A DNA stretch of 64,000 nt. Source: Thunnus maccoyii (taxonomy: Eukaryota; Chordata; Actinopteri; Scombriformes; Scombridae). Location of the stretch: contig NC_056535.1 in the NCBI RefSeq assembly GCF_910596095.1, forward strand, positions 30,069,505 through 30,133,504, given 5' to 3'. Shown here in pieces: positions 12,050 to 22,985 of this stretch (positions are counted from its first letter, which is position 1; each line of letters begins with the position of its first letter). The notes under the pieces are model-generated. The model saw nothing but the letters and a program-made list of their open reading frames with translations, did no database searches and was not told where the DNA came from. Both the position numbers and the translations under genes were made by a program.

Positions 12050-12271
12050 TATTTTGAATTCAAGGCCTACACTGAAAGTCTCTACTACAGTTTCATTCAG
12101 ATCTACACAGATGCTTCAAAGAATTCAGTTAATAAAACTGCAACAAACATTATATTCAAATGGGACTCATTGTAAGATTCTTATGGATACCAGCACATAT
12201 TGGTATTAAAGGAAGCAAACTAGAAGACTAAGTTGCAAAGGAAGCCACCAAAAGACACACGTTGATAGTAC
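12050..12271 (+). mobile_element. RNase H-domain remnant of an I-type LINE (5' part, interrupted)
   Basis: In one frame the DNA reads IPAHIGIKGSKLED, a stop, then VAKEATKR, which is the end of a LINE-encoded RNase H domain (WxPAHxGxxGNExAD...AK). Stops and frame breaks show it is dead. It is cut by the LTR-like insertion at 12272 and appears to resume at 12662. Confidence 0.6.
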
Positions 12272-12661
12272 TGTTATGGCTGTATGTGTTGCCTGTGTTT
12301 TTTTTCTCATTCCTCTCCTGTCTGTTGCTCCATCCCGGTCATCTACAATCAGTCCACAATGAGGTGCACCTGGCCCAGGGAGGAAGAGGTTAAATGTTAC
12401 ATGTTCCTGTGGCAGTTAGAGGCTTTTTGATTGTGGACTGCAGGTCTTGCCTCTCAGCCTGGGATTTTACATTATTTAGTTTTTTGGTTGCTTTTTGTTT
12501 GTTCGTAGCATTTATTTAGTGTTCTGGTTGCTCTGCCTGTTTTTCATTAATAAATCCCATGGTTTGTGTGTTATAAAAGGTGTTTGTTAAAAGAGTTTTA
12601 AATTGGGAAAAGGGTGGATTGTGGTTCACCCCATGGGGCCAACTAAGGGTGGGGCATAACA
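12272..12661 (+). mobile_element. Probable solo LTR (390 bp) of a retrotransposon
   Basis: The segment starts TGTTATGGC and ends GGGCATAACA, so it has TG...CA ends inside a 7-bp inverted pair. It carries an AATAAA at about 12548 and splits an RNase H-type LINE remnant. Flanking pentamers AGTAC (12267-12271) and ATTAC (12662-12666) could be a one-mismatch target duplication. No internal coding region is present, so this would be a solo LTR left by recombination. The family is not assigned. Confidence 0.55.
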
Positions 12662-12890
12662 ATTACCATTAACTATAGCAGGACAGAAGTTAAGAGTATA
12701 ATTAAGATGAGATTGAAGGAAAGGTGGCAAAAGTATCGGAAGTGAAGAGAGGAAAGGACGGTGGTTTTACACTATTCAAAGGAAAGTTGGAGAAATTAGA
12801 TGAAACAGGAGAGAGGACACATTAATATCACGGTTTCAATTTGGTCATACTGGACTAGAAAATAGGGAAACATAACACAGGAAGCATGGA
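12662..12890 (+). mobile_element. I-type LINE C-terminal remnant
   Basis: This segment (AATTAAGATGAGATTGAAGG ... GGTTTTACACTATTCAAAGG ... TCATACTGGACTA) is shared with 20098-20300 and 28898-29100. Translation gives a degraded version of the LINE region between RNase H and the terminal zinc knuckle (RFQFGHTGL-like). Where this remnant meets the minus-strand LINE is approximate. Confidence 0.5.
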
Positions 12891-14195
12891 TGGATTACTG
12901 AACAGGCCTACCCTAGAGAACCTAGAGAAAAACATACCTTTTGTCTTGTTTACATTTAGACTCAGGCATGATTGATCAAGCCAATGTGTGATCCTTTCCA
13001 ATGCAATTGTTAGCTTAGCAGTAGCTAACTCAGCTGTCTTTGCATGTGTGTACACAACGGTGTCATCTGCATACATTTGTAGTTCTACATCATGACACTG
13101 TTGAGTGAGATCATTAATCTATAGGCTAAATAATAGGGGACCTAACACTGACCCTTGTGGAACACCCATTGTGCACCTCATGTTACTGGACAGTGCGTCA
13201 CAAACGTTAAGACATTTTATCCTATTAGATAAATATGAAGACATCCATGCCAGTGGTCTAGATGAGAAGTTAAATTTAGAGAGTTTCGATATTAAAACAT
13301 CATGATTGACTGTGTCGAAGGCTTTACACGCTTTTACAACTACTCCTCCTTTGTCAAGTCTTGATTTAATTTGCTCTATTAAGTGCAAGGTAGCAGTTTT
13401 GGTGGAATAATTTGCTCTAAAGCCAAATTGCATACAATGTAGACCAAAATTGCTTGTATTAAGAAATGTTGTCAGTTGTTTAATGACAACTTTCTCAGCA
13501 ACCATTGAGAGTACTGGCAGTATATTTATTGGTCTATAGTTACTGGCTTCAAGGCGGTCTCCAGATTTAAAAATAGGTGTGACAATGGCACATTTCCAGT
13601 CATCAGGAAAGGAACTGTGTTTAAAAGACAAGTTAATTAAATGAGCAAAGGGGGAGTTAAAATATCTTTGTGTGATTTGACAAACATGGTGTCAAAGTTT
13701 AAGGCATCTCTAATTTTGGAGTTTTTTAAGGAGCTGATGATTTTGTTTACTTGTAACTCATCAGTTTCTACCAGCTCGAAAACCTGGCCTATAGCATCTA
13801 TAGGAACAATATCCAGTTTCCTTTTCATAATTTTTTTTCCTAACTCATATATAGACTCAAGAAATAGTAACGACAGAAGCAACAGTAAGATGATCTTCAA
13901 TTAACTTTCCCCATACTTTGAGTTTAAAATCCCCTAAAAATTTTGGATCCCTCCTTGTGAGATCATCGATGTTTTTCCAGATCAATTTACTGTTGCCTTT
14001 TGCCTCATTCAATATATTGAGATTAAAACGAGATTTAGCTTCTCTTAGCTCTTGGATAACTTTGTTCCTTAAACCTTTACAAATCAGCATGTCGGTGTCT
14101 CTTCTAGTTTTGATTGCCTTCCTTAGTGCAGCATCTCTAGATTTCATTAGTTTCCACAAATTTTCATTAAACCACTGTAAATTGTTTTTTTGATT
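12891..14195 (-). mobile_element. Rex1/CR1-like LINE, reverse transcriptase fragment (copy 1)
   Basis: Minus-strand frames give successive pieces of one LINE ORF2. The pre-RT region lies around 14190-13860 (NENLWKLMKSRDAALRKAIK). The RT core around 13631-13119 carries NYRPINILPVLS, FDTVNHDVLISKL and VPQGSVLGPLLFSL. The YADD active-site block is at about 13076 (MYADDTVVYTHAK). The frames are broken by stops and shifts, and the copy is 5'-truncated within the repeat at 14196, so it is inactive. A rearranged relative lies at 20836-22985. The jockey-superfamily placement rests on the RT motifs; the exact family is uncertain. Confidence 0.85.
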
Positions 14196-14353
14196 CGAAC
14201 GCATTTGTCTTACACATAAAATAATAATCCCAGTCTCTTCCACACTGTGATGCATACAGCTCGTTAATTAAATACTGGTATTGAATCAGTACTCGGCATC
14301 GGCCGATACCCAAAGCCCAAGTATTGGTATCCAGTTGGATCAGTGCATCCCCA
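14196..14353. mobile_element. Truncated hAT-like element (GATACC/GGCCGATACC repeat)
   Basis: The sequence CTCGGCATCGGCCGATACCC ... GGATCAGTGCATCCCCAACC is shared with 24178-24325, where the fuller element sits inside a foldback repeat. Here its left half has been replaced by the LINE at 12891-14195. Confidence 0.6.
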
Positions 14354-14886
14354 ACCCAAATGAACATTAAAATAGGTTTTGCTTCCCGTAATCATTCCTC
14401 CTGTTCATATTGACCATTAGAAGATCTCTTCATAATGCAATTACAATGTAAGTGATGGAGGACAAAATCCACAGTCCTCCTTCTGTGCAAAATGTATTTA
14501 AAAGTTTTATCTGAAGCTCATATGAAGCTTCAGTGTCCAAATGAGTCAAATCAAGTAGATATCTTTCAACATTACAGTCTTGTTAGTACCAAAGTTCCTA
14601 TTTTTGTTGCTATACTTCCACCACAGCTCAACAGGAAAACACAAAGAAGGAATTTGATGCTAAAAAGACTGTAAATGTGGCAGATATCCACTTGATATGA
14701 CTAACTCAGTCTGCTGAAACCTAATATAAGCTTCAGATGATCTTTTAAATGCATTTTTGGACAAAATGAAGGGGATCTTTAAATAGTCAGTATGAACAGG
14801 GGGAATGATTACAGTGAGGAAAACCTCTGTCAGTGTTCATATGGACACCTGACTGTTGTTTTAGGACACACATGAAAAATTGTGAA
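14354..14886. mobile_element. Palindromic foldback element, copy 2
   Basis: This starts CCCAAATGAACATTAAAATA and ends GGACACACATGAAAAATTGTG. Left words (GTAATCATTCCTCCTGTTCA; CAGTCTTGTTAGTACCAAAG) recur as reverse complements on the right (TGAACAGGGGGAATGATTAC; TTTGATGCTAAAAAGACTG), so the whole element can fold back. It is part of the segment duplicated together with TRIM leaders (compare 24326-24902). Confidence 0.7.
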
Positions 14887-15540
14887 AGACGAGCGAGTTA
14901 GTAATTTGTTGTGATGATTTAGGACAAAGAAAAAAATGTTTTCCTGTCAAATTTAAGTGCTCTTAGCTAGAAATGTCTTTGTATTATTACAGAAGGTTTT
15001 ATTGTTGTTAAAGGAGATGGAATAACATTCTCAGTTATTATTTTATTATATTATAGGTTATACATTTGTGTTTGAAACATATAAATTAATTTTTTTCATT
15101 TCTATGACTTAACATTCGTTCATAGGGCATTATTATGATAATATTGTGGCTCTTTCCCACCATTGCTGCTAGTTAATTAATTAATGAAATTAATTGATAG
15201 CACATCAGGCTGCTGCTGGTGTTTGAGTTCTCTCTCTGTTAAGGTCGGGTCTCTTATTTGTGAAAATGAATTTATGCACATCCGGTTCAGATGAGTTTTC
15301 CACGGGTCTATTTCAAATTGTTGAAGACCTCTATAGCACTTCTAGCAGTCAAAAACTCCACAGAGTACCTTTTTAAATAGTTGACCAAACAAAAAGTGCT
15401 GGTTTTGATCTTAATAGATTTAGACTTTTTTGAAACAGACTTTGGACTGTTTCTGTAAGAAATTGGATTCAGGATGAGTCTGTATTTGACTGCCAACAGG
15501 AATATTGGCAACAGATACCTGAACATTTACACTAACACAG
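14887..15540. other. Duplicated 5' flank of TRIM gene 2
   Basis: This is non-coding sequence nearly identical in order to 24900-25450 upstream of TRIM gene 3, including CTAGTTAATTAATTAATG and GACCTCTATAGCACTTCTAG. It marks the segmental duplication unit and shows no gene of its own. Confidence 0.65.
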
Positions 15541-15819
15541 TGGAAGGAAACACACTCCTTCTTTAATAAAGGTGAATCCAGTTAAACAGTTTTAGAAGAA
15601 ACAACTAACAAAGCTCCACCTATTCTCTGAGTCACCCTGCGACAAGCCAGGAAACAGAAACTGTTATTCTTCCAAATAACGGTAACGCAAACAAAGAGAG
15701 AGACAGACGACCAGAAGATTCACCATCAGGCTACAAGCTGAACCTTCACAGACGGATGAAGACAGAAGTAATACTAGAATACTGACGCTAAAACCTGCAG
15801 CTGACTTCAATCACTGAAG
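15541..15819 (+). promoter_or_regulatory. Promoter and non-coding leader exon of TRIM gene 2, with ISRE
   Basis: The block shared by all plus-strand TRIM copies contains CTCCTTCTTTAATAAAGGTG (about 15555), a perfect ISRE core GAAACAGAAACT (15651-15662), CAGACGGATGAAGACAGAAG, and the leader-exon end TCACTGAAG at 15819 followed by donor GTGAGT. The transcription start is not visible, so the leader exon probably starts after the ISRE. The intron runs 15820-17395 (acceptor TTTTCAG). Confidence 0.7.
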
Positions 15820-17395
15820 GTGAGTTTTCAGAGAATCACAACTCAAAGTTTGACTTGTAATAGGGTGCAGGTTTGGTTTTAACTTTGGTAGGGACATTTT
15901 TTGTCAGACAGCTAAAATATTTGCGTATGGGCACTTGGTCTTGATCTCTGTTTTCTCTTTCATATGCACACATGACATGTGACTGTAAAATGCTTAATTT
16001 ATTGAACATGTATTTGCAAATATAACTTGACTAGAGGGACTTGTCATGATTTTGAATTTTAAACAGATATTTCATATTTTATTTTATTGATATGAATCAG
16101 AATAAAAAATAATATTCAAAATTGACATATGATAGATTGTCACAACAAATGTTACAAGACAATGGATGTATGATAACCTGGAGGTAATGTGCTGCTTTGT
16201 TTAAACCAACTATCTGGTGTCTGCCATTTCAAACCTGACCTTAGATGTCCAGTCTGTCATAGACCTCCGTTGTTGTCCACAGGCGATTAAAAACACGTCA
16301 ATGAGCCACACCTCTGCACTGGGTGACGTGTTCCTTCGTCCCTGAAGACAGTACCTTGTTTAGAAAAGGTTGCAAAAGTTAAAAATAGTGATAAGATAGT
16401 AACCCTCAGGAGTGAGGTTCCTAGTAAGGTAGATGCCACTGAGTATTATATTTGATATTTCCCTATTTAATTATTTTTCCTTATTAGTGACTTTAGAACC
16501 AGTTTTTTTTAACTATAACCCACAAGTCATTAACATTAGTGTTAGCTTGTTGTCCTTCGCTATTAGTAGGAGGTAAATTATTGTTTTTTGTAAAACAAAT
16601 CTTCAGCACTGAAATGGATCCTACAAATCAGGGAATATAAGGAGATTTTTTTTGTCGAGATAAAGAGTGTAGTAAAAACAGGAGCTACATGTTTGCTTAC
16701 TTTATTTAAAGTTAAATAATAAACGGTGCTGCTAGCTAACAGCTAATGTTACCCTTGAGTTTAAAGCCTTTTCACTGATATTTTCTTGTTCAATATTGCT
16801 ATTAAATGCAATATAGTAATAAATGTTATTCAATTATAGTTCCAGATGGTTAGAGTTAGGAGGGCTGGTTAATCATAAACATAGAAGTCAAAGCAACTGA
16901 CAACACCTTATACCTGAACTTTAAATATGGCCTAATATCAACTGACTGATTTTGCTCAGTGAAGACGTTTTCAATTCTGTGATGTTTATAACATTTAAAA
17001 TATGAATACTAACTGCTCCAGATTAACCACCATTCATTCATCTATATTATCTGCTTCTACATTGTCGGGTTGCAGCTTGACAACGTGGTGCAGTTTCAAG
17101 TTGAGGGTTGTCAGATCATCAAGTCGGGTATCCCCCCATGTCACGTCCTTTCATTTTATATCACAATAACGCACATTTTGAAAAAGACAACACACAAACC
17201 TGGCAACTCTGCATAGATCGTAATGGCAACACTGGAGTCAAAATAGCAATGAAACAATTCACCTTGATATTGGTAGGGACGTGTGCCTTCTGTACATACC
17301 CAAATCTATGTCTATGAACGAAACTGTGAATAACTGAATAAATGACATATCATGACTGACTTCTTGTTTCAACGTTCTGCTTTGTGTGTTTTCAG
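15820..17395 (+). other. 5' UTR intron of TRIM gene 2
   Basis: The intron runs from donor GTGAGT to acceptor TGTGTGTTTTCAG. It holds no coding frame of interest. Almost its whole length is homologous, in blocks, to the much longer intron of TRIM gene 5 (34206-34745 and about 37040-38450). Confidence 0.75.
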
Positions 17396-17412
17396 CTTCA
17401 CCCAGAGAGAAA

Positions 17413-18833
17413 ATGACATCTGGACCAGAGAAAAATCTCTCCTGTCCCCTCTGTCATGACATCTTTAAAGATCCTGTTATCCTGACATGCAGCCACAGCT
17501 TCTGTAAAAACTGTCTGCAGGGATGGTGGGGCAGGAAACATGAACAAGAGTGTCCAGTTTGTAAGACTGTATCTGGAAGCAACAACCCAACTTGTAACTT
17601 GGCGTTAAAGAACCTGTGTGAGGCCTTCTTACTGGAGAGAGATCAGAGAGCTTCAGCAGGATCTGAGGATCTCTGCAGTCTGCACTCTGAGAAACTCAAA
17701 CTCTTCTGTCTGGACCATCAGCAGCCAGTGTGTCTCGTCTGCAGAGATTCAAAAACACACAACAACCACAGATTCAGACCCATCAATGAAGCTGCACAGG
17801 ATCACAAAGAGGAGCTCCAGAAGTCCCTGAAGCCCTTAGAGGACAAACTGAAGCTCTTTAAAGAAGTTAAAGGAAACTATGATCAAACAGCAGAACACAT
17901 TAAGGTCCAGGCCAGAAACACAGAGAAGCAGATTAAGGAGCAGTTTAAGAGGCTTCATCAGTTTCTACAAGAGGAAGAGGAGGCCAGGATCACTGCTCTG
18001 AGGGAGGAAGAGGAGCAGAAGAGTCAGATGATGAAGGAGAAGATTGAGGCTCTGAACAGAGAGATAGCAGCTCTTTCAGACACAATCAGAGCCACAGAGG
18101 AGGAGCTGAGCGCTGAAGACATCTCATTCCCGCAGAACTACAAGGCTGCAGTGGAAAGAGTCCAGCAGCACCCCCTGCTGGATGATCCAGAGCTGGTCTC
18201 AGGAGCTCTGATAGATGTGGCCAAACACCTGGGCAACCTGACCTTCAACATCTGGAACAAGATGAAGGAGATGGTCTCCTACACTCCTGTGATTCTGGAT
18301 CCAAATACTGCTCATCCAGAGCTCATCCTGTCTGAAGATCTGACCAGTGTGAGACGTGGAGAGAGACAGCAGCTTCCTAAAAACCCAGAAAGGTTTGATT
18401 TCTATCCCTCTGTCCTGGGCTCTGAGGGTTTTAACTCAGGGACTCACAGCTGGGTTGTTGACGTTGGAGACCGCACAGCCTGGTATGTTGGTGTGACACC
18501 AGAGTCTGTCCAAAGAAAGGGACCCACATACACAAAGTCTGGATTATGGGCAGTAAAATTCAGTAAAGATGAATACACAGCAGACTCCCCATCACATCCC
18601 TCCACTGTTCTCTCAGTGAAGAAGAAGCTACAGAGGATCAGAGTTCATCTGGACTGGAACAGAGGAAAACTGTCATTCTCTGATCCTGATACTGACACAC
18701 ACATACACACCTTCACACACACTTTCACTGAGAGACTGTTTCCATACATTACCACTTGGAATAAAATCCCACTGAAGATATTACCTGTGGTCTCCGATGA
18801 TGAAGATAATGATGGTGATGGTGATGGTGATGG

Positions 18834-18869
<36 letters not shown>

Positions 18870-18984
18870 GGGAGATGATGATGATGGTGATGGTGATGAT
18901 GATGATGAAGGTGATGATGTTAACTGTGGGCCCATTACATCTGCAGCCCCAGTAAGCATCCATTCCTTTTTCAGTTCAAAATGA
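17413..18984 (+). CDS. TRIM E3 ubiquitin ligase, TRIM35/A33-like, long acidic tail (TRIM gene 2)
   Basis: An intact 523-codon, single-exon class IV TRIM. The start is the ATG in GAGAAAATGACA, 17 bases after the acceptor at 17395; an in-frame GTG upstream lies across the splice site and is not the start. RING residues are 11-50 (C11, C14, C26, H28, C31, C34, C47, C50) and B-box2 residues 88-119. Coiled coil covers about 125-245, PRY about 288-338 and SPRY about 340-460. The SPRY variant is [14 protein letters not shown]. Residues 461-503 are an almost pure Asp/Glu/Gly run written by a GAT/GGT microsatellite, followed by a 20-residue end containing [10 protein letters not shown]. The expected role is cytosolic ubiquitin ligation in innate defence, from family and ISRE rather than direct proof. 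The 3' UTR polyadenylation signal is AATAAA at 19345. Confidence 0.95.
18808..18915 (+). repeat. Coding (GAT)n/(GGT)n microsatellite in TRIM gene 2
   Basis: Tandem GAT and GGT triplets encode the Asp/Gly tail of TRIM gene 2. The reading frame is kept because the unit is three bases. Comparable tracts of other lengths occur at about 33021-33150 and 39850-39910. Confidence 0.9.
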
Positions 18985-19380
18985 CTGAAGCGTGTGTCTA
19001 AATAAGTGAATCATAAAATAAACAAGTTTGTCTGTGGTGGTTTTTCGAGTAATCAGTAATGAAGTGTTTATAACACATTTAAGAAATTTTGCTGCATTGT
19101 TTGAAATTTTCACTGTAAGGTTTCAGGACATTATAGAACAGTATTTCCATCATTTTTGTTTGGTCTTCATTATACTCTGGACATAAGATGTTAAGCCATC
19201 AACATAACTGTGATCCATACACTGAGAAAGGATTACTGTCTGATTGTATTTAATATTAAAAGACAACAGAATAAGACTACTGGAATCCTGTTTTATTTGC
19301 AGAATTATGGTGAATTACAGTTTGTTAAAACATAGAAGAAACATAATAAAACTTGTGAGAACACTGGACACTTAGTTCCA
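18985..19380 (+). other. Conserved TRIM 3' UTR, gene 2
   Basis: About 360 bases of 3' UTR are shared with genes 3, 4, 5 and the relic at 42.5 kb (shared words AATCAGTAATGAAGTGTTTA and GGACATAAGATGT). It ends with AATAAA at 19345-19350. Confidence 0.75.
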
Positions 19381-19539
19381 CTGTTCCCATCACTAAGATG
19401 ACCCTGGTGATGAGGATGGCAGAGACTGTCTTGATTCTGATGATGATGAAATTTGAGAAAGTGGCAGGAGATATGAACTTTATGCTCATGACATTACACC
19501 AGTGGTTCTTCCTGATCCTATGAAGTGTTGTAAATGAAT

Positions 19540-20020
19540 ACTCACCTTCTTTTCACCACCTCTCACCAAATCAGTTAGAAAATATGCATTTCCATGTTTG
19601 TGTGAGATACACACAAATGGGGGACCTGCTCACAAAAACACTGTGTCATAGCACCTCTAGTGGTCAAAAACTCAAAAACAGACTCAAACAAAGAGAATCC
19701 TGATTAGAAATTTTATCCAGGATCAATCTGTATTTGACTGCCCCTAGAAAAAAATGCAATTTTTATCCAAGTTTAGTCCTTAGTACAGATAAAGTAATTA
19801 TAGAAGGTGACTTTAATATTCATGTAGATGTCGATAATGATAGCCTTAGCACTGTGTTTATCTCATCATTATACTCAATTGGCTTCTCTCACAGTGTAAA
19901 TAAACCCACTCACTATTGTAACCACACCCTCGACCTTATTCTGATATATGGCATCGAAATTGAACATTTAATAGTGTTTCCACAAACCTATTTTATCAGA
20001 TTGTTACTTAATAACTTTTG
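19540..20020 (+). mobile_element. L2-like LINE endonuclease fragment
   Basis: The frame around 19790-19960 reads VIIEGDFNIHVDVDN ... PTHYCNHTLDLILIYG, matching the EEP-type endonuclease of fish L2-like LINEs (GDFNIHVD, PTHxxGHTLDLIL). Only this part of the ORF is present. A matching copy is at 28560-28815, so the insertion predates the duplication of this TRIM unit. Confidence 0.75.
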
Positions 20021-20089
20021 AATTCCTATTACTGGACTACATATTGTCAGACAAAAATGTCTTCACTAGATGTTTATCTGATAGTGCTG

Positions 20090-20720
20090 TAGAAATAAGA
20101 GTAATTAAGATGAGACTGAAGGAAAGGTGGCAAAAGCAATGGAAGTGAAGAGAGGAAGGGACGATGGTTTTACACTATTCAAAGGACAGATGGAGAAATG
20201 AGATGAAACAGGAGAGAGGAGACATTAATATCACGGTTTCAATTCGGTCATACTGGACTAAATAATACACCATAGAAAATAGGGAAACATAACACAGGAA
20301 GCATGGGCAGATTACCAAACGGGCCTACTGGGCCCAGGACCAGGGTCCCAAGGGCTCAGGGGTCCCCTAAGCCAGAGCCTCTGCATGAAGTTGCTGTTAT
20401 TAACTCTTTGCATTTCTTGTCCAAAGTCAAAGGGCTTAGTCATTCATGTCAATAACAGAGCCTCCAAAGTCCTACTGAAAAACTGCAGGAATAGCCTAAA
20501 CATTCACTTTGAAGATGTCACAAGAGAGAAACCATCATGATACCTTTTAAGTGCGCTGATAATCCCGTTGAGGTGAATATTGTGCTGTTGGCTGCAAGTC
20601 GGTGTACCTGCAACTTTTGTGGACAAAAAAAAACAATAGATCATGTAATGATCCACTGTCATAAATATGAAGCTGAAATGAGACGTCTGATTCAGAGCAT
20701 GTGAGGGAAACATCTGAGTA
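20090..20720 (+). mobile_element. I-type LINE C-terminal remnant (zinc-knuckle end)
   Basis: This shares the AATTAAGATGAGACTGAAGG segment with 12.7 and 28.9 kb. Downstream translation gives CTFCGQKKTIDHVMIHCHKY, the C-x2-C ... H-x4-C knuckle found after RNase H in I-type LINEs, then RRLIQSM and a stop near 20703. The paired copy is 28890-29511. Confidence 0.6.
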
Positions 20721-20737
20721 AACCTTGATTCAACCAG

Positions 20738-20835
20738 TGCTGGAAGAAGTATTCAGATCCTTGAGTTAAGTACAAGTAGAAATACTTTAGTCTAAAAATA
20801 CTCCATTACAAGATAAAAGTCCTGAATTCAAAATG
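20738..20835. mobile_element. Left part of a fish MITE (CAGTGCTGGAAGAAGTATTC)
   Basis: The start CAGTGCTGGAAGAAGTATTC and CTTAAGTACAAGTAG-type body mark a common non-autonomous repeat. It is cut at about 20835 by the minus-strand LINE; the uninterrupted copy is at 29528-30176. Confidence 0.7.
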
Positions 20836-22985
20836 AGGAGGATCTAATAGAACTTACTGAGCGAGTGTACACAAAGTCACATAGTGGAGGAGGGACCAAA
20901 CCATTTAAAATTGTATAAACTAGGCACAAATTTGAGAATAATCTAAAATCCACAAAGCTCAGCAAATTTAATTTCTCTAGTACCCTACAGTGATGGAAAT
21001 GCATTGGCTTTTTGTCCAGAGTTTTTAGAGTTTGTTTGTATAAGGACTCAAGAGGTTTTATGGCTGTTTCTCCAGCCTGCCCTCAACATGTGAGACATAT
21101 GGGAAAGAATCATACATACATGCATAAATATCTTGGCTGCGTCCAAAGAGAGACATTTTCTAATATGTCTAAAATTTGCTAAGTTGTACTTTATGGATTT
21201 AACCGTTTTTTTTAACATGTTTCTTAAAGTTCACACCAAGATATTTAACATCAGTAACTATGTCAATCTTTTCACCTTTAGCAGTAGCTAACTCAGCTGT
21301 TTTTGCGTGTGTGTACACAACGGTGTCATCTGCATACATTTGTAGTTCTACATCATGACACTGTTGAGGGAGATCATTAATATATAGGCTAAATAATAGG
21401 GGACCTAACACTGACCCTTGTGGAACACCCATTATGCACCTCATGTTACTGGACAGTGCGTCACAAACGTTAACACATTTTATCCTATTAGATAAATATG
21501 AAGACATCCATGCCAGTGCTCTAGATGAGAAGTTAAATTTAGAGAGTTACGATATTAAAACATCATGATTGACTTTGTCGAAGGCTTTACATGCTTTGAC
21601 AACTACTCCTCCTTTATCAAGTCTTGACTTAATTTGCTTTATTAAATGCAAGGTAGCAGTTTTGGTGGAATGATTTGTTCTGAAGTCAAATTGCACACAA
21701 TTTAGACCAAAATTGCTTGTATTAAGAAATGTTGTCAGTTGTTTAATGACAACTTTCTCAGCGACCTTTGAGAGTACGGTGTCGGTGTCTCTTCTAGTTT
21801 TAATTGCCTTCCTTAGTGCAGCATCTCTAGATTTCATTAGTTTCCACAAATTTTCTTTAAACCACTGTAAATTGTTTTTATTTTTAGATTTTATCTGTAT
21901 CCTCACATTAAATCTTTCCCTCACAGAGTTGATTCTGTGAGTTAAAGTATCATAGTCATAGTCCAGATCATCAGAGGACAGTACATCATCCCAGTTCAAG
22001 CTGTTAATTTCATTGATAAATTCTTCTTGCTTAGCTCTGGGGATGCATTGAAGGATCATTGTCTTAGTTGCCGTGGTCCTAAATCTATGTTTAGTCAGTT
22101 TTCTCGCACATAGGGTCAGGTTATGATCTGTTAAGCCAGTGATTCAATTATAACTTTTAGTTATTCTTTCTGGTTTGTTAGTAAATATCAGATCAATTTG
22201 TGTACTGGAGCATTTTGCAATGCTAGTTGGGCCTTTTACTAGTTGTTCTAGTTGGAATTTCTTTCTCGTCCCTCGTTTTTTCCTCTTAGATTTATCCTCC
22301 CAGTTCACATTAAAATCATCCATAAGTAATAATTCTTTGTTGAGATTTCGCTCTTTCTAGTACGGAAGAGGATTAGGGCCACGTGTGAAAAATTTAAGTC
22401 AGAATTCTGACTGTAAACTCAGAACTCAAATAAATTTTTCACATGTGGCCCTAATCCTCTTCCGTATTTCAAGACTTCTGGGAGTTGATCATAGAAAGTG
22501 TCATCTGCAGAAGGGGGCCTCTAGACACCTATGATGTTAAAAGACATTTGTTGGGATAACATTGTCATTTATCCCAACATAGTCTAACATATTACCCACG
22601 TGTAAACCACATGTTCACATTTGATGTTGTCTCTGACATAATAAAGCACCCCTCCATCATGTCTGTCTCTTCTGAAACATTGGTATCCGGGCACCGTGAA
22701 CGCACTCGCAGGACTTTTGTTTCAACCATGTTTCAGTCAGACAGAGAAAGTCCAGATTTGAGTCAGACACAAGATGAGTTAGCTGACTGCTCTTTGCAAT
22801 AGTGTTTCTGATGTAAAAATGTCCACCGAAAAGCCCCCTCGGTTTCAGCTTCAGGTTCAGGACTTTTGCACGACTGACAGTTTGGAAGATTTGAATAACC
22901 TCTGCCTCCTCACTGCAGGGTTTCGACACACTGGTGTCAGCAGCAGGTTTTGTGAGAGAGACACTGGACCTATCAAGGTTTCCAC
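20836..22985 (-). mobile_element. Rex1/CR1-like LINE, rearranged copy 2
   Basis: On the minus strand, an endonuclease piece (22985-22600; SDSNLDFLCLTETWL) is followed by the pre-RT region (22059-21800; RKAIKTRRDTDT). After an internal deletion joining to LSKVAEKVVIKQL come the RT core and YADD block (21600-21290; VPQGSVLGPLLFSLYINDLP, MYADDTVVYTHAK). It is a deleted relative of the copy at 12891-14195. It interrupts the MITE that is intact at 29.5 kb, so it arrived after the unit duplicated. It is itself interrupted by the palindromic MITE at 22361-22466. Confidence 0.8.
22361..22466. mobile_element. 106-bp TA-flanked palindromic MITE
   Basis: The ends TACGGAAGAGGATTAGGGCC and GGCCCTAATCCTCTTCCGTA are exact 20-base reverse complements. 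Pairing continues through CACGTGTGAAAAATTTA against TAAATTTTTCACATGTG with one mismatch. The outer TA can be read as the target duplication of a Tc1/mariner-type mover. It sits inside LINE copy 2. Confidence 0.85.

Noticed and set aside
17386-17412. Nine-residue N-terminal extension (GTG start, FSASPREK) on TRIM genes 2, 3, 5 and 6
   Set aside because: It reads across the intron acceptor TTTTCAG from a GTG. The first ATG after the splice site, in good context and shared by all copies, is the start.
18645-18963. Ser-rich and Ile/Thr-rich minus-strand frames opposite the TRIM tails (also at 32880-33188)
   Set aside because: They are antisense readings of the GAT microsatellite and SPRY codons. 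They move with the repeat, and no start context or family match is seen.
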